A DNA stretch of 64,000 nt from Gymnogyps californianus (lineage: Eukaryota; Chordata; Aves; Accipitriformes; Cathartidae), in NCBI RefSeq assembly GCF_018139145.2, contig NC_059472.1, forward strand, positions 101,134,877 through 101,198,876. Direction: 5' to 3'. A program made the position numbers and the translations under genes. The notes beneath the pieces were generated by a model, which was given only the letters and a program-made list of their open reading frames with translations, had not been told where the DNA came from and did not search any database. Shown piece by piece: positions 10,679 to 24,300 of this stretch. Position 1 is the first letter of the stretch. Each line of letters begins with the position of its first letter.

Positions 10679-13600
10679 AAAGGAAAGAGAAAACCCCAAA
10701 GGATCTTGGCAGGCTCTGTGCCCTATAGGTATGTCTGGTTGTTTTTGATGAGCGAGGTGCTGTCCTCCTGTTTACCTCTCTCAAAGGAAGTGTCTGTTGA
10801 CATAGTCTGTGTTTCAATCATCTTTATTATACAGTGCTCTGGGAAGCCTTCGGGGCAAGTTGAGCCAGCCCTAAAAGTAGCTTCTTGGTCACAAAGAGAG
10901 ATGAGCCCAACCAGACGCCCACAGTTCATATTTCTTTATTTGCAAAGATCTGTGCCCCGATAACCTCAGACCCCGCAGCAGCTGAGGTCGGCTTAATTTG
11001 GAGTGGTGCGAGAGGGGCAAGGGCAGGTCTCCTAGTGGCTGCCATATCTGCCTTTGCACCGCAGACAGTACGGACCTGGCTGTGCTGCCGGTGCTGTCGC
11101 GGGGGCTGGCCTCGCTGCCCAACCTGGCAGAGGCTGAGGTTTTCCTGCAGCGGGAGTGCTGGGTGGGCACTACTGGGCTTGGAGGCAGCTCACGGGCATT
11201 TTTCTCCCTCCCCTCCCTCCATCCCATGTGTTTTCTGTGCACGCTCTTACCATGGGGTGCCGCTTAGTGTTTGTTGCCCTTAGCATGGCTCAAATGTCCG
11301 CAAGACTTCATGTGCCATTACCTGCGCGAGGCTTGTTCACTGAACAGCGTCCAAAGCATTGCACAATGCAGGTTTGTGTCTGGACAGTTGGTCTCTGCAT
11401 TCATTAGAGAACTGCTGTTGTTAATGATTGGCCGTGTCATCAAAGCTGTCTGTTAATGTTTGCATGAGGAGGCAGTTTTACTGCAGATTGAAGTTTGCAC
11501 GTCAGGGCTGAACCGTTGTGGGTAAGTAAACTGTGGATGAGTTGCATGACATTATGGTAGTGTCTTGTATTATTCCATGATCTCGTAAGTCTTTCGAATA
11601 GGTGAAGTTAGCTTTGGTTTGTCTCGATGTGGTATTTTCCTCTAGTGCTCAATGATGAGTTCTAGATAGATGCTCATGAAAATGATGCTATGCAAAGAGC
11701 ATCCATCTTCCCAGTAAAAGGTGGGGCCCTGACCAGCTGGGATGTGCCCTTGAGGCCTCTTTCTACAGATCTGCGCAGCTGCCTGGCACCTCTGAGGGGC
11801 TAAACCCATCCATCTTTCGAAAGAGGAATGGCTTTATACTGTGCTAATAGAGAGTGAGTTACAAACCTTCCCCTCTCAATATGTCTGCAGTCCCAACGTG
11901 GAGATTTATTTTATCGTTGATGGTACATACCTTAAGACAGTTGCAATCTCTATCAAAAATTGTTACCCAGGAAAGCTACAGGTGGTTAAGAAACAGGGTA
12001 TGAGTGACCTGGTTGTCAAGCATAAGGCACTTCTTGTGGGGCATGGGGAGCTGCCTAACAGCTAAATATTCAAATATCAATTAAAATAATTTGCAGAGTC
12101 ATGCACTAATGATGAAAACAGCTTGTGCCTTCATTGTAGCCAAAGATTTCAAGGGCCAAATTCACTGCAAATATAAACAGTGGTGCAAATTATGTGTTAG
12201 AGCCCAATTGTTCCCCTGCAGGCTATAAATAATTCCTATTTTAAGTCACTGGGGGTTATTAATCTCCTGTGGGAGAGACTGTAGTCTGTGGCGTAGCTGA
12301 CCAGAAAATGGTTGTTAGTGATAAAGTGGTGTAATTTGCATTGATTTATTATTCATTGGCTGTACAGATCAAGTGCAGTTTACCCACCGAGAAGGATTGA
12401 CACCAAATTCTTTTGTCGCTTAAACAAATATCCCTGCTGAGTATAACTGAGAGATGCTATTGTAACAGAGTGGAGTTTATCACGCACCTTCTAGCTTGTA
12501 ACTTTCTAAAATCTGAATCAGACTTCAGTAAGAGTTGACTCCAAACTTAATTTTGCTCTCTCTGTATAAACTGGGGTTAATAAATATTAGAAGTAGATGT
12601 ATATAAAGAAAAATAAAAGACAATTCCCTGAATTTGTCTAAATTCCCTGCATCTGATAACATGTGCATCCTGCTTTAGAAGGTCTAGTGCTTGTGTCTAG
12701 CATCCTGCATCCAAAACAATAGGGTTTTTATTGGCTACAGAAATGATGAATTTGTGTTTAGTGTGGGCAAAATTAAGTTAAAGATAGCCCAAGATCATTC
12801 TTGTAAGGTTTTCTTCTGAAAGTGTTGACTTCAGAGCTTCCAGGTATTATGAGATGTATTATGATTGACATGAGCATATTATCAATGTCTACTTTGCTGT
12901 TCCTCTGAAGCCTGTAGCTCTTGGAAGAAAACAACTGATAAAGACTGCTTGTTGGGTTTCTCTTCTCTTGCTCCTCACCTTTTAAGTCAGCTTTCTGTTT
13001 CTGGCGGTTGTGGAAGAAAACCTGGAAATATGAATCAAATGCTTCTTAACTCAAAAATGAGAAAGCAAAATAAAAAGGAAGAATATACTTTTTAAGTGTT
13101 ATTTTTAAGTTAGTCTCGGGGGGAGGGAGGGTGTTTTATGTTCACGTTTGTTATTTTTAAGTGTGTGTGGCCACTGCTGCAGGTGTTGAACCATCCCATC
13201 CCTTCCTGGGCTATTAGCAGCACTGATTTCATGCCTGGCACACGTTCACTTGGTGCCTTACAGATGATGGCACTGGTCACTGCGAGCACAGGTACCAAAC
13301 TTGGCCGTTTGACAGTGCAGCCACACTGGCCGCTCTTCAGCTGGCTTTCTTCTGCCATTGTCCTTGAGATGTTGTCACACCAGCCGGCTCGGCGTGAGCC
13401 TCCTCGTGGAGGCGCAGCTGTGGGTTGCAGACCGGCGTGTGCTGGGTGGGCTCGCAGCTCTGGGGTGCGATGGGGCCTGCTGGCAGCCGTCTGCTGGGAC
13501 CCTTGCAGCCCCTTGTGACCCTGCTGGCGTGCACCATGTTTCACGGACTATTCAGCAATTCCACTGTGATTTTCGCTGCAAAAAAAATTGGTGGTAACAC

Positions 13601-16215
13601 GGGAGGGAACGGAATGCTGGAGGAAATCCTTAGAGGCTTTCTGATGATTCATTTTGCTTTGTACATTGACTTAGCATCAGCCTCCCTTGATGAGTCCCCA
13701 GCTACAATCTGCCTTTGAATAAATACTCTGTGTCCTACCATGGGCCATTGTTGTTCACAGCCTGGAATGAACTTGTGGAAAGGAGTGCTGTAACTGTGAA
13801 TTGCTCTTTTAGGGCCAATTTTTGTGCAAAATCTGAATAAAATAATAATCTTGGAACTTAACTCTTCTCCTAAAAGGAGCATGTCCTATCCATTTAAAGC
13901 TGAACCATTTTGCAGCATATTTCTTCACATTTTTGTTAAAGGTTAACAAAACTGTTTAGACAGCTCTAGTGGCTGCACATCAATCTGCTATAACCAGCTG
14001 ATTAATGTGACTGATTTCTGCAGCGAATTTCTCTAATCACTTCTTATTTACAAACTGGGGTGGTTTTGTTTAAAGCAGCTATGCTGTGAGTGTTCATCCA
14101 TCTTAAAAGTTCATTCCTTGACTGAAGTAAGTTTAGGAAACACAAGTCTAATGAACCTCTGTGACAAACGATGCCCATGAAAGAAGAGGTCATATGCAAA
14201 GTCTCTGGTAGTGTTAATCCCTCTTTTCATCTCCTACAGATGAAGTAAAAAACCCAATTTTTTCTTGAAGCAAAGAGAAAGGAAATCATAGTGAGTGTAG
14301 GTAAATAAGAGAGAAACCAGCACTAAGCCTGCAAGGAAGTGTGCAGGAAGCCAGGAAACTGTGGATTTCCATTATCCAGGCTATTGGCTGACAGCTGGTG
14401 ATTTGAAATAATCTACAGCTTTTTTTGGGAACATATTTAGACCTCATAGACTTACTCTACTGGGAAATACAGAGATTCTCCCTTTAGAAATAAGGTAAAA
14501 TTATCTAGTCTTTCTTCAAGTGGAGTTGGGCACTGAGCTGATGTCTCTGCTGTGATACATCGTGCTTTGTTACGGAGTGCAAGTGCTGAATCCTGCTGTG
14601 TGTTTATTCCGTTGGTAAATATCATTCTAATTGGTATTACACAAACTGTGTCCAATAGTAAATATAAGAAATGTTCGGCAGCCGTGTCCCTATAGGGAAC
14701 TTAGTTGGACAGATGTCCACAGGTATTGGGATGCAGGAGTATAAGCAAAGTCTATGCACTTTATAGACAAGTTAGTATAACTCTGTTGAATTGTAGCATG
14801 GCAGAAGCAAGTCTCCAAGGAGGTTTCAAATGGTCAGATCTGTTATGTAGGATGTCAGCAGAAGTTGGGGCATGCTAGGCAAGGTTGATTGGGGGGAAAA
14901 AAAAAATCATGTAAGTGGATATATGAAAATTTCATTCAATAGTTAAGGACCACTGAGAATCTGTTAGTCATCTTCAGCAGTCACCAAGCTTTTTATTTTT
15001 AAAGCAGGCATATTTTCCCTACACTTTTATGACTTTTTCGTTTCCTTCTAACACTCTGTATGTCTGGGAGGATATTCTACACATGGCTTTCAGAGTAGGA
15101 ATAATTCTGCAGGTTTCCTTTTACTCTCTGTACCTTCTATTCTCATGACTCAGATATGTTTGTACTTGAGTCCTGTCTGAGGAAAATATGTGATATTTCC
15201 TAGTGGTGGTCTCACCATTTTTTCTACACTTATGTTACAGATTGGAATTCTGTCCAATATCACCTTCAGTTTGAATTTTCTTTTAGCTTCTCTTGCAAAA
15301 AGTTATCTGACGTTTTCAGACACTTGTGGACTTCAGAAGAAAAGGCATTTCTCATCCGTATTTACTGCTAAAGCTCTCGCCCAGTCTGTTATCACCTTAT
15401 GATTCTCTGTGCCATGTTACTTTTTCTGGTTTTGGCATGTGCTCTCTTGTCCTGTTAATATCCCTTTAGACTGCTCCTACAAAAGGTCTTCCAATCATAT
15501 CACCTTTAACTTTGTCCTTTTCTCTCTGGATTTCCCTTTACTTTCCACTACCTTAGACAAAAATCAACTTTATTTTAAAAGCACCTAACAGTCTACCTCT
15601 GTTCTACCTGTAATTCGTACAGTTTTTGGAGACTGACTCTTGCTTTCCATCAGCCCATGGCGCCTACCTCCCTCACTTATTTGCTACATTTTAAAATGGC
15701 ACTTCAGTGCTTTTGCTCTTTCTTAGGAGAAACCCATCAGGATATGCAGATCTCTTCCCAGTTCTACTTTTGCCATGATTTCTGCAGAAAATTTGGACTC
15801 TGGTGATCAGAATTCATCCAGTCCTTACAGAAGGCCGGTAGGTGGGCAGATGGGAGGAAAGTTTGGGCGATATTTCTACTGGGATCCATTCAAGAAAAGA
15901 GAATATTTCTTAAAGGATGGTCTACATCACAGTGTGGGGTAGCAGTCTTTGATACTGAGTCTGTTACAGCAGTTGAATATGTCAAGAAATGATGGGAAAA
16001 GGTCTGAACATGCTCATACAATATTCATGCCTGGCTTTAGTGTGCAGGAAGTGGAAAAGGGAGAAGATACAATAATGGATAATGGAAGGACAGCAAGAAA
16101 AAAGAAGAGTGATAGAAATGATAGGGACATTAATTGGATCAACAGAACAGTTAATAAAAAGGTTTGTGCCTAACCTAACAAGAGAGTTGGTTGTGGTCAG
16201 TTAGAAACAAGGAAA

Positions 16216-16255
16216 AGGTTTGTACTTAAATATACCAGGTTTGTGCTTAAATACC
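16216..16255 (+). repeat. Two-copy short tandem duplication
   Basis: AGGTTTGTACTTAAATATACC is followed directly by AGGTTTGTGCTTAAATACC. The second copy differs by one substitution and a two-base deletion. Unit length is about 20 bases. Confidence 0.7.
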
Positions 16256-16433
16256 AGGTTGATAGGATAGAGGAATCTAAAATACCTGTGAAGACAAATG
16301 TTGTAGAGGACAATAGGTACATAGAAGAAGAATAATCTTGCTGGAAAAGTAGTACTTAGTTGCTGCGTTCAGGAAGAACAGAAAGAGAAGGTAGTAGGGT
16401 GTCCATGAGTGTTAACAATGTGAAAGATCATTT

Positions 16434-16478
16434 AAAAAAAACCCCAAAACACACAAAAAAACCCCCAAACCACAACAG
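16434..16478 (+). repeat. A/C-rich low-complexity tract
   Basis: Runs of A7-A8 alternate with CCCC and CACAC blocks. No flanking element is assigned with certainty, although it lies just upstream of the CR1-like relic. Confidence 0.7.
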
Positions 16479-16489
16479 GATAGGACATA

Positions 16490-16880
16490 CTGAATACAAG
16501 AGTATCTGTTCTGGTTTTAGCAGCTAATGATGAGATCATAGAAGAGCTAGACATGGGAAGTAACTTCAGATCAAGTGATCAGGAATTGATTTAATGAAAA
16601 TGAAGAGAGGATTAAAAGTATGTTCTTAATTAAAAATTGTCTTTGAAAGATAGCAAACTTGAGATTGTCAAACTGCTAGCAAGGCAAGTCAGCTGCACTG
16701 GAGAGCTCAGGGACCTGAATAGTGCAGAAATTGGGAATTTTTGCAAGTACTCCAGCAGTCTGGATTTTGTTTCCCAAGGAAGGAGAAAAAGTTATCAGGA
16801 AAGGGTGAAAGTTAGAGTTGCCAGAATTCAGGCTGAATGGAAGCTAGCAAGTAATGTTTAGACACATAGAAAAAGGACAT
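16490..16880 (+). mobile_element. Ancient CR1-like LINE relic (endonuclease end)
   Basis: At about 16526-16595 one plus-strand frame reads NDEIIEELDMGSNFRSSDQ, followed by ELI and two stops. This resembles the end of the APE-type endonuclease of CR1/L2 LINEs, where a G-S-D-H-E pattern carries catalytic residues; the H is Q here. Downstream (about 16770-16880) a broken frame contains IQAEWKLASNV, a stop, then THRKRTLSHINN, which recalls the basic linker between endonuclease and reverse transcriptase. Many stops and indels show old age. The likeness is from memory of the family and is not strong. It could extend to a poly-A patch at about 16978-16990. Confidence 0.35.
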
Positions 16881-19054
16881 TGAGCCATATAAATAACTTC
16901 CAAACAGCAGAAGGGCTACTATGTAATGGTGCTGCTTGTGCAGGATTAAGCATAATTTAGATGTGGCTTCAGAGTAAAAAAAAAAAAAGAAAAACAAACC
17001 ACCCCACTGCACATCCCCGCAAAGAAACCCTAGCAGTGACCATCAGGAGAGAAAAATCTGAATGTGATGGAAGCAAAGCTTGAATATCTCAGTGCTCCTG
17101 AATTGCATAAAATAGCTAACCTTTATGACTGCTCACTCGGAAATTGAAGGTGTGACTGCAAGCATTTTTAGCAAATCCTTCAACGCCCACTGTCCACCTC
17201 TGGACTCTCTGCTTTGTGCTTAATTGTGTCAGCTATCTGGAACAGGAGTAGTTTTGTGTTGTCACACCACTTGGCGTTGTGGTTCTTGAGGATCGTTGTG
17301 TCAATTCAGGAAGGTTTAATGTATATGAACCTTAGAAAAAAGTTAGAGGAGGGTGTGAAAAGAACTTTAAATGTGATACCATGTTAGGAAACTACTTGAA
17401 GGGTTTATTTGGGGGTTTTCTGACCGAACAGAGAAGGGAAGATGAGTTCAGCAGTTGTACCTTTTATGCCCTGGTAGAAGGCAGTGGCATTTTTGGGACA
17501 CTAAAGGGGAGAATATTGTCAGACTGGTTAGGATAGAGTGAGAGATTTAAGCTGCTGAGGCTGGAAGCAAGGGGCTGAAAGGGAGTGGCTGGACTTGATA
17601 CTCAGGAGAGAAGGAAATGTCACAAGTGACTTTGAATTTGCTGTTGTAAGCATTGAAATCCCAGTGTTGGCATCAGTTGTAGGGAAAGGAGGGAGTTTTG
17701 TAGGGAAGGCATTTAGTATTAGGGCAAGTTAATTTATGTTGGTGTCAAAATGTAAAACTTGAAAATTTGGGAGGTAAAATGAGGCATGTGTATAAGTGCA
17801 AAGGAGATGGCTTAGAAGGGGAAAAGTTGTGTCTGACACCATGGTTTCATGAGCTGCTTGATCTGATCTAGGGTTCCTGGCCTATGCCCCTCGCCTGTCC
17901 CTTACCACGCATTCCTGCCATTGCCTTTGTGTCGGATCACCTCAGACTGCTTCAGCAATCTTGAAATGTCATCTGAACCATCAATGCAGAGGTGAGGGCT
18001 AAAGTCATGAGCTAAAGAGATCACCCAAATGTGCTGAACTGAGAATAAAAGCTTGCCAGTGGCAGAGCTTTCAGAAGTGCCCATCGATACGGTGGGCTGC
18101 CCAGAACAGAGAATAATCATTGACAGGAAAAATAGTGACTGATTTGAAACCTCAGTGAGGATGAGATGTCAGAGCAAGGATGATGATCAGCACTACCAAA
18201 AGAACCAGAAGGGCCAAGCAGGAGGGGGATAGAGGAAGGTCCTTGAGATTTGCCCGGGAAGGTATCATGAATGACCCTGGTGAAAGCACTTTCATTCAAA
18301 GGGAAACAGCGGAAGCTGGACTGGACGTGATCCAGTGTAGAGTTGGAAGAGAGGAAGCGAGTGCATTGGCTTCAGCCTATGCTTGCAACAAGTTTATAGA
18401 TAAGGGAAAGGCGGAAAGGAGTGACTGCTGAAATAAGTAGGGATGTCGTCTTGTGGATGGCGGAAAGGGGGGACAGAGTGAGAAGATAGAGGGGTAAGTG
18501 GGGGCTAAGTTTGGCTGAAACAGAAACGTGCAGTTGAAGACAAATGGAAGAGGTTAAAGAATTTCAGATGAAGAAAGGCAAATAGTCTGTAGGCTCTGTA
18601 TGGTGATATATTAGCAAACTGTGTTTTTTTGGTAGGAATTAGCAAAGACTAATGAGAGAATTCAGTTGGAAAAACGAGCAGCTTCATGCTTAATGAAAAA
18701 AATCGGCCAAATGAACTTTTTTTTCAGTTAGTTGTAACCGATTTGAAGCAGCAGCGTGCTGCTGCTTTCCTTTTCCTCTTTCCACCCCCACGGCCGTGGC
18801 AGACAGCGGGGCACGGTGCTGACGTGTGCAGTTGTTACGGTGGCTGCTGCGGAGTTCGCTTGGCTCTGGAAGGAGAGCGACGCATCCAGACTTCAGGGGC
18901 CGCACAACCTAATTGTCTGGCTCTGGTCCAGCTGCTGATTGACCCAATAAACTCTAATGAATCTGGATTCCTGCAGTCTGATTTGCTTCCTCTCCCCGTT
19001 ATGTGCCTTTCTCAGTCCATGAAGAGCTGAAACCTGAGTGCTGGCTTTGACAAA

Positions 19055-19081
19055 GGGAGTGAGGGAGGGAGGAGGGAGGGG
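19055..19081 (+). other. G-quadruplex-capable G-run cluster
   Basis: Four or more GGG/GGGG runs separated by 1-5 bases (19055-57, 19063-65, 19067-69, 19074-76, 19078-81) satisfy the usual G3+N1-7 pattern on the plus strand. It sits about 150 bases downstream of a modestly CpG-containing patch (18780-18905). Confidence 0.6.
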
Positions 19082-20050
19082 AAGAAAAGGCAGATAACAG
19101 CCGAATGTAATCAGAGTTTTATTACCATCCTCAGGAAGTGGGAATGGCTTTAAAAAAAAAAAATAGTAGTAGGTTGGAGCAAGGAAAGTTAGTTATGGTG
19201 AGGTTATTTGACAGGAAATTACAAAACACAAACAGACAGAAGAAACACATTTTAAAACAGGGTAGGAAATCTCAAGTTACTTCACTGTGTATATTCAAAA
19301 CCCCCAAAGCAAAGGCTGAAAATAGCAGTTTAAACAAAAGCTATCTTATCTGATAAAGGCATTTCAAGCACAAAAGGAAATTTATATATTGGGTTGACAA
19401 TCTTAAAATAAACTGATTGTCTTGATAACACCATAGATTTAATTGTGGGAAAAAATTGGGTTCATTTGTATGCTGTGCAGACACAGTAAATTCCCATGTA
19501 AATTCATTCCTTTTCTTGCTTTGTACATTTCTTGTCTCCTAAGCAGTGTTTATCAGTGTTTTCCAGAAATTGTAAAGGTAGATTTATGCATGTAGGACGA
19601 GACAGATAAATATGTGCATATTTTAAAGACTTCCATGCAGACCAGGTACGATTAATTTCCTATGCTACTGTACGGAGACATATTAATGGTACTTCAGCAA
19701 GTACCATTCAGATTCAGAAAGATTTTGGCAGAAATACATTGTTTTGGGATGAGGGTAGAATTTCTAGTACTAGTGATCAAAATCATTACTTGGTGTGTCT
19801 TTTTGTCTTTTCATTTTCTGTGCAGAAAGGAAACCATTCTGTTACTGCATCACCTTTATCCTGAGTCTGTAAAAGATTTACAAGTGCAAGGAGAGCAGAA
19901 CTCACTTGCTAGCATAGTTCTCTTGTAGCCCTGCTGTAGGTACCAAAGCTGCAAAGAACAGCAAGGAGGACCTTTCTGGTATCTGGACTGTCACTGAGTC
20001 TTTCTGAGTCTTTTGTTACGAACAAAGTTACCTTCAAAGAAAGGTGCTGG

Positions 20051-20097
20051 GTTTTTTTGTTTTGGTTTGGTTTTTTTTTTAATTTTTTTTTTTTTTT
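20051..20097 (+). repeat. T-rich low-complexity tract
   Basis: T7-T14 runs interrupted by GTTTTGG and AA. Simple sequence only. Confidence 0.9.
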
Positions 20098-21334
20098 AAG
20101 CAAATGCTGCTCAACTGCCAGTATTCTCCTTACCATTTTTCTTTGAAGTTTACTGCTGAGATTTTGAATAAACATTGCATCCATATAGATATGTGTCCTT
20201 CTAGTGAGACAGGATATGTATTATAGGGTTGATAAAATTTGATTTGCTGGGAGGGAGGGAGCAAGGAGAAGGAGAGGAAATAACTCAGTTGTGCAAATGA
20301 TATGTTAGATTATCTCTGTTCAGATCAAAGACTTAGAACACTGTGGGACAAATATCTTGCTTTTGACTGAAGCAGTAACAAGAAGCATTAAGAGGTTTAT
20401 AGGTACACCTGCCTGGCTGCTGCAACTTGGAACTTTGTGTTCCTCCCCTCTTCTGGCTCATCAGGCTGCATATCTAACAGTGTATTACAGTGCGGCAGGC
20501 ACATCTGTGACTCGGTGCCTCGTCATACCTGCTCAGTCCTGGGAGACGTGTAAGTTTGGGTTTTTTTCCTCAATTAATTTGTCCGTTGTGCCTGTGACTC
20601 CCTACTGCTAACACTGTTGAGCCTTCATAATCTATGAACGCAGCAAAATAAAGTCTGGTAGGAGGGCGCTTGCTTACTGAGTGTTATATTGGAAGTTAGT
20701 GATAGATAATGCTGCTTCTTGGCTGAGGTGCAACATGGCATCCTTATGGCTAAGTTAGGTAAGTGGCTGTTTTCATCTGCACTCAAATCTTTCCTTTTTA
20801 TAGGTTATCCAGGTACGCCTGGAGCTCTCTTGGAGACCAATGTGCTCAGAATTATCTGACCTCATGAGGCTCAGAGGGTATCACTGAAGTATAGCACAAA
20901 GATGAGATCACATCAGCTTTTGTTGAGGAACACAAGACTACAAGGCCCGGTAGTGTTCTATTGCTGGAAAATCTTGCTAGGAGTGCTGTAAAACTGTCAA
21001 GATCTGATGGGTCCATAAGGGTTTTTGCTCTATTTAACAAAGAAATATCAGTTGTCAACGGACCATGAGGATTGGGTTGCAATATAAATATTCTGAACTT
21101 GTGATCGCTGGGTTTTGCACTCAAAATAAATAGAAGTGACACCTGTGCAGGAAAGAAGCTGATCTTTTTTCTATTGATTTATGTCTTATTTAAATGACCT
21201 CCTACTTTAACAGGATTTTATAACTCAACTGGGGGACTTCATGAGGGAAAGTTAAGGAGGAAGCTACTTTCCTCCCGCAAAAGGGGAGAGTGTTGATGTC
21301 AATATGAATCAGTAATCTAAACCAGCGAGTATTT

Positions 21335-21350
21335 AAAAAAAAAAAAAAAA
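21335..21350 (+). repeat. Poly-A tract (A16)
   Basis: Sixteen A, followed by GAAAAAAGAAAGAAA. No attached retroposon body was recognised. Confidence 0.9.
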
Positions 21351-24300
21351 GAAAAAAGAAAGAAACTGAAAGCAAATAAAGTAAGAAATGGAGCTAAAGT
21401 ATCTTTCCAAAAAGCACATATTGAGTCTATGGAAAAACTGGGAATAAAATCAATCATTCTTGACTGGCTCAATTTTTGTTGTTGTTTGTTTGGTTGTTGT
21501 TTTTCCTGAAACCCTCTACAGTTACTCCCTGACACAATTCTGAAATGTAGATGTGGTACTGTTGTAAAAGGAGATCAATAAAATGTAGTGTCCTGTAGTC
21601 AGCTCTCCAGAATGCTGTTGCAAGTATTGGGAACTTGTGTTTTTCCCATCTGTTTTTTTTCAGCAACAATCAATACAAACTGACATAGCTGATAGAAGGT
21701 TTTCTTAGGGTTAAATAGCATGCTTCAAAATTAGCATCTCTGAAGAACCCCAAGATCATTTTTAAAAAAAAAGAAAAGTTGGCTGTTACTATGAAGTATC
21801 TTTTATAACCAGCTTTCCTTTTTCTTGTTAAAATTGAGACATGTATGAATGAGATTTAAGGAGATGCCTTTATCACAGGTGATCATTATGGTACATCATT
21901 TTGATTCTGTCGTACTGCTATTTTATAGCTATTATTTTACGTATGCTGAAAATGGAAAATTAAGTTCTGGAGGTGCAAAGTTATGGCCTTAACAATCCTT
22001 AACACAGGCTAATCCTCTGATTAGGTAGTGAGCATGTCCTTTGCTGAATATGCATTAATGTTAGCTTTAACTTCTTAGCTAAAATAAAAAGAAGTAGCTG
22101 AAGTTAGGACACACAACCATTTTGAAAGTTTGCTTTAACACAGTTTTACTGGTTTTGCCTTCATAATGATGATAAAATAGATTAACTCATTTTTTTTTGA
22201 GAAAAGAAAACACTATTTTACATTAAACTGAAAAGTGGGGAGACTACTTTGGGAAAATTCTGTTTGCTGATTTTGAAAGGTGTGTACATGAAGCTCATCG
22301 TGACTACTGGGAGTAAATAAAGGCTAGGTCAAGAAATAAAGAGTTAGTCTTGTCTCCTGGCTTTGGTTATATGAGTTACTTAAGCATATCTGTGCCATTA
22401 AGCGTGTTTTCCTGGTGACAGAACTGAGACTCTGTGTGCAGGTGAGTGACTTGAGATAAGAGCAAACTGATGAGAACCTGGGTAAGGACCCAGCTCCCCC
22501 GACAGTGTTGTTCATGCCTAATCCACTGAGAAGTGCTCCAACCAAGAAAGGTACTTCTGCAAGGCTGAAAGACCCACCAGTTGGATTTGGGGATTCTTAG
22601 GTCTCTTCAGCATTCTAAAATATGGCTCATTTATTTAACTCGTGTCCCTGCATCTTCGAAACTCCACTGTGGGTAAAGTTTGAACTAATTAACCAGTAAC
22701 AGATGTAAACCACATTCATATCCAAACCATATGTTATCCTTGTAGTTTATCTGTACTTGTTTCCTTTGAAAACAATGAAGGCTGAATGTATATTTTGCAT
22801 GTATATGGTTTTAGTTTTGCAACTTTTTTATGGTTTCCAAATATAGACAGTACTGCAGTTTGTTTCAAGGTGTTTTGAATACAGTACCTGGCACAGTTCC
22901 AGCTTCTTTCTAATCAGTCACTGGCTGGCTTTTTTAAAAATATAATTTAAAATATGAAGTGAGTATTTTGCAGAAGCACTTAATACAGCTTCAGTCTAGG
23001 ACTGGAGTCTCTAGAGATTGGGTGATATTTGTGATCTTTGCTCCTGGAGAAGTATTCTGTGAAATCTTGTTACTCCTTGTTACAAAAAGCAAAGTTTCTT
23101 TTGAGCGCTTCCAGTTTGGGCGGGGGGGGAGGTTGACAATAAGATTGAATTTTATTTTGAAGCTTCAGGAGACGGAAGATTAAAAAAATGCATAAACATA
23201 TTTTTAAAAAATGCGAGATTTTCAGACCAGTCTCATTCCTGTTTTGTTGGTGTGGCTTGAATGTTCATGGATTAGCAGTGTTACTACACACTCACAATAA
23301 CGAAAAGGTTCTTCCTCCAGCGACTCAGTAGGTCTACAGTTCTGCAACTTGTGACAGGACAGGGAGGTGTTTTTCTCTATTGTGGGACAATGGCAATTCA
23401 TTTTATATATTGTGCAAGGCAGACATACTTCTAAAAGTCTCCTTTTTATTCCCTTCCCCCCTTCATGTGAAAGCTCTGCAGTTTGGCCTGAGGGAAATAG
23501 GCTACAAAAGAAGGTATCAAATTTTGCAGCCGTTCCTATAGCATGCTGATTGTGCTTCTTGAACCCAGCCTCAGGGAGCCATTAGTGTGATCTTCCAGCA
23601 GCTGAAGAGGGGAAGGGGAAGAGTAAAGTTTCCATAGCGCGCTCAATCTCTAATAGCCGTGGGACCTGTACTCCATGTTAAACTGCAGTTTCAGAATTAT
23701 TGTATTTAAATTTAATTATTGTATTTAACACTTAAGATATATATTTACATAATATGATGTAAGAGTTTTCTAAGTAGTTTATTAAAAATCATGAGATATT
23801 ACTTATAATATTTTAACTGCCTATAACATTTTTTTCAATTAATAGCCCAGTATAGAAATTGTTTTCTTATGGATCAGTTTAAATGAAAAAGTAAAAAATA
23901 AATATTCTAGGTTTTTTTAAATATAGATTTTTAATTGAAGTAGATACAAAGAACAGATCCTTTTTTATTCCTATATTCTGTAGTTATCCTACTAAACACA
24001 AGCTGATTTGCGTTATATGATGGTATAACATAAACCATAGCCTAAACAACATAGGCATATAAAAATCATATTGAAGGGAAAAAAAATTATATAATTTATA
24101 TATGTTTTAAATGGGATAAATGCTATTGTCAGGGTAAGACTATGTTAGAAAATGATTTTTTAATGCTGAGTACCAGTGCATAGTAGAACAATGAACTGTC
24201 CTCAGTATTTAAAAAATTATGAATTGTCCTAGCATACCAGATATTTGACTTCTTTTAAGCAATCTTCTTTTGTGTACAAATGTTGTGATGCAGGTGGTCA

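Larger units (their letters stand above)
6846..16489. other. Non-coding stretch (putative intron)
   Basis: No gene was recognised. It contains a perfect 10-bp hairpin (9129-9154), an 8-9-bp hairpin (9601-9624), a T17 tract (10662-10678) and two GC/CpG-richer patches (about 10980-11180 and 13370-13530). An AT-rich block at about 12060-12480 looks unusually rich in homeodomain-type TAAT/ATTA cores. The open frames here are short and overlap in several frames, as expected of chance. Confidence 0.6.

Noticed and set aside
22381..22450. CAG|GTGAGTG donor with a nearby upstream CAG
   Set aside because: The implied exon would be only about 20 bases and has a poor pyrimidine tract.
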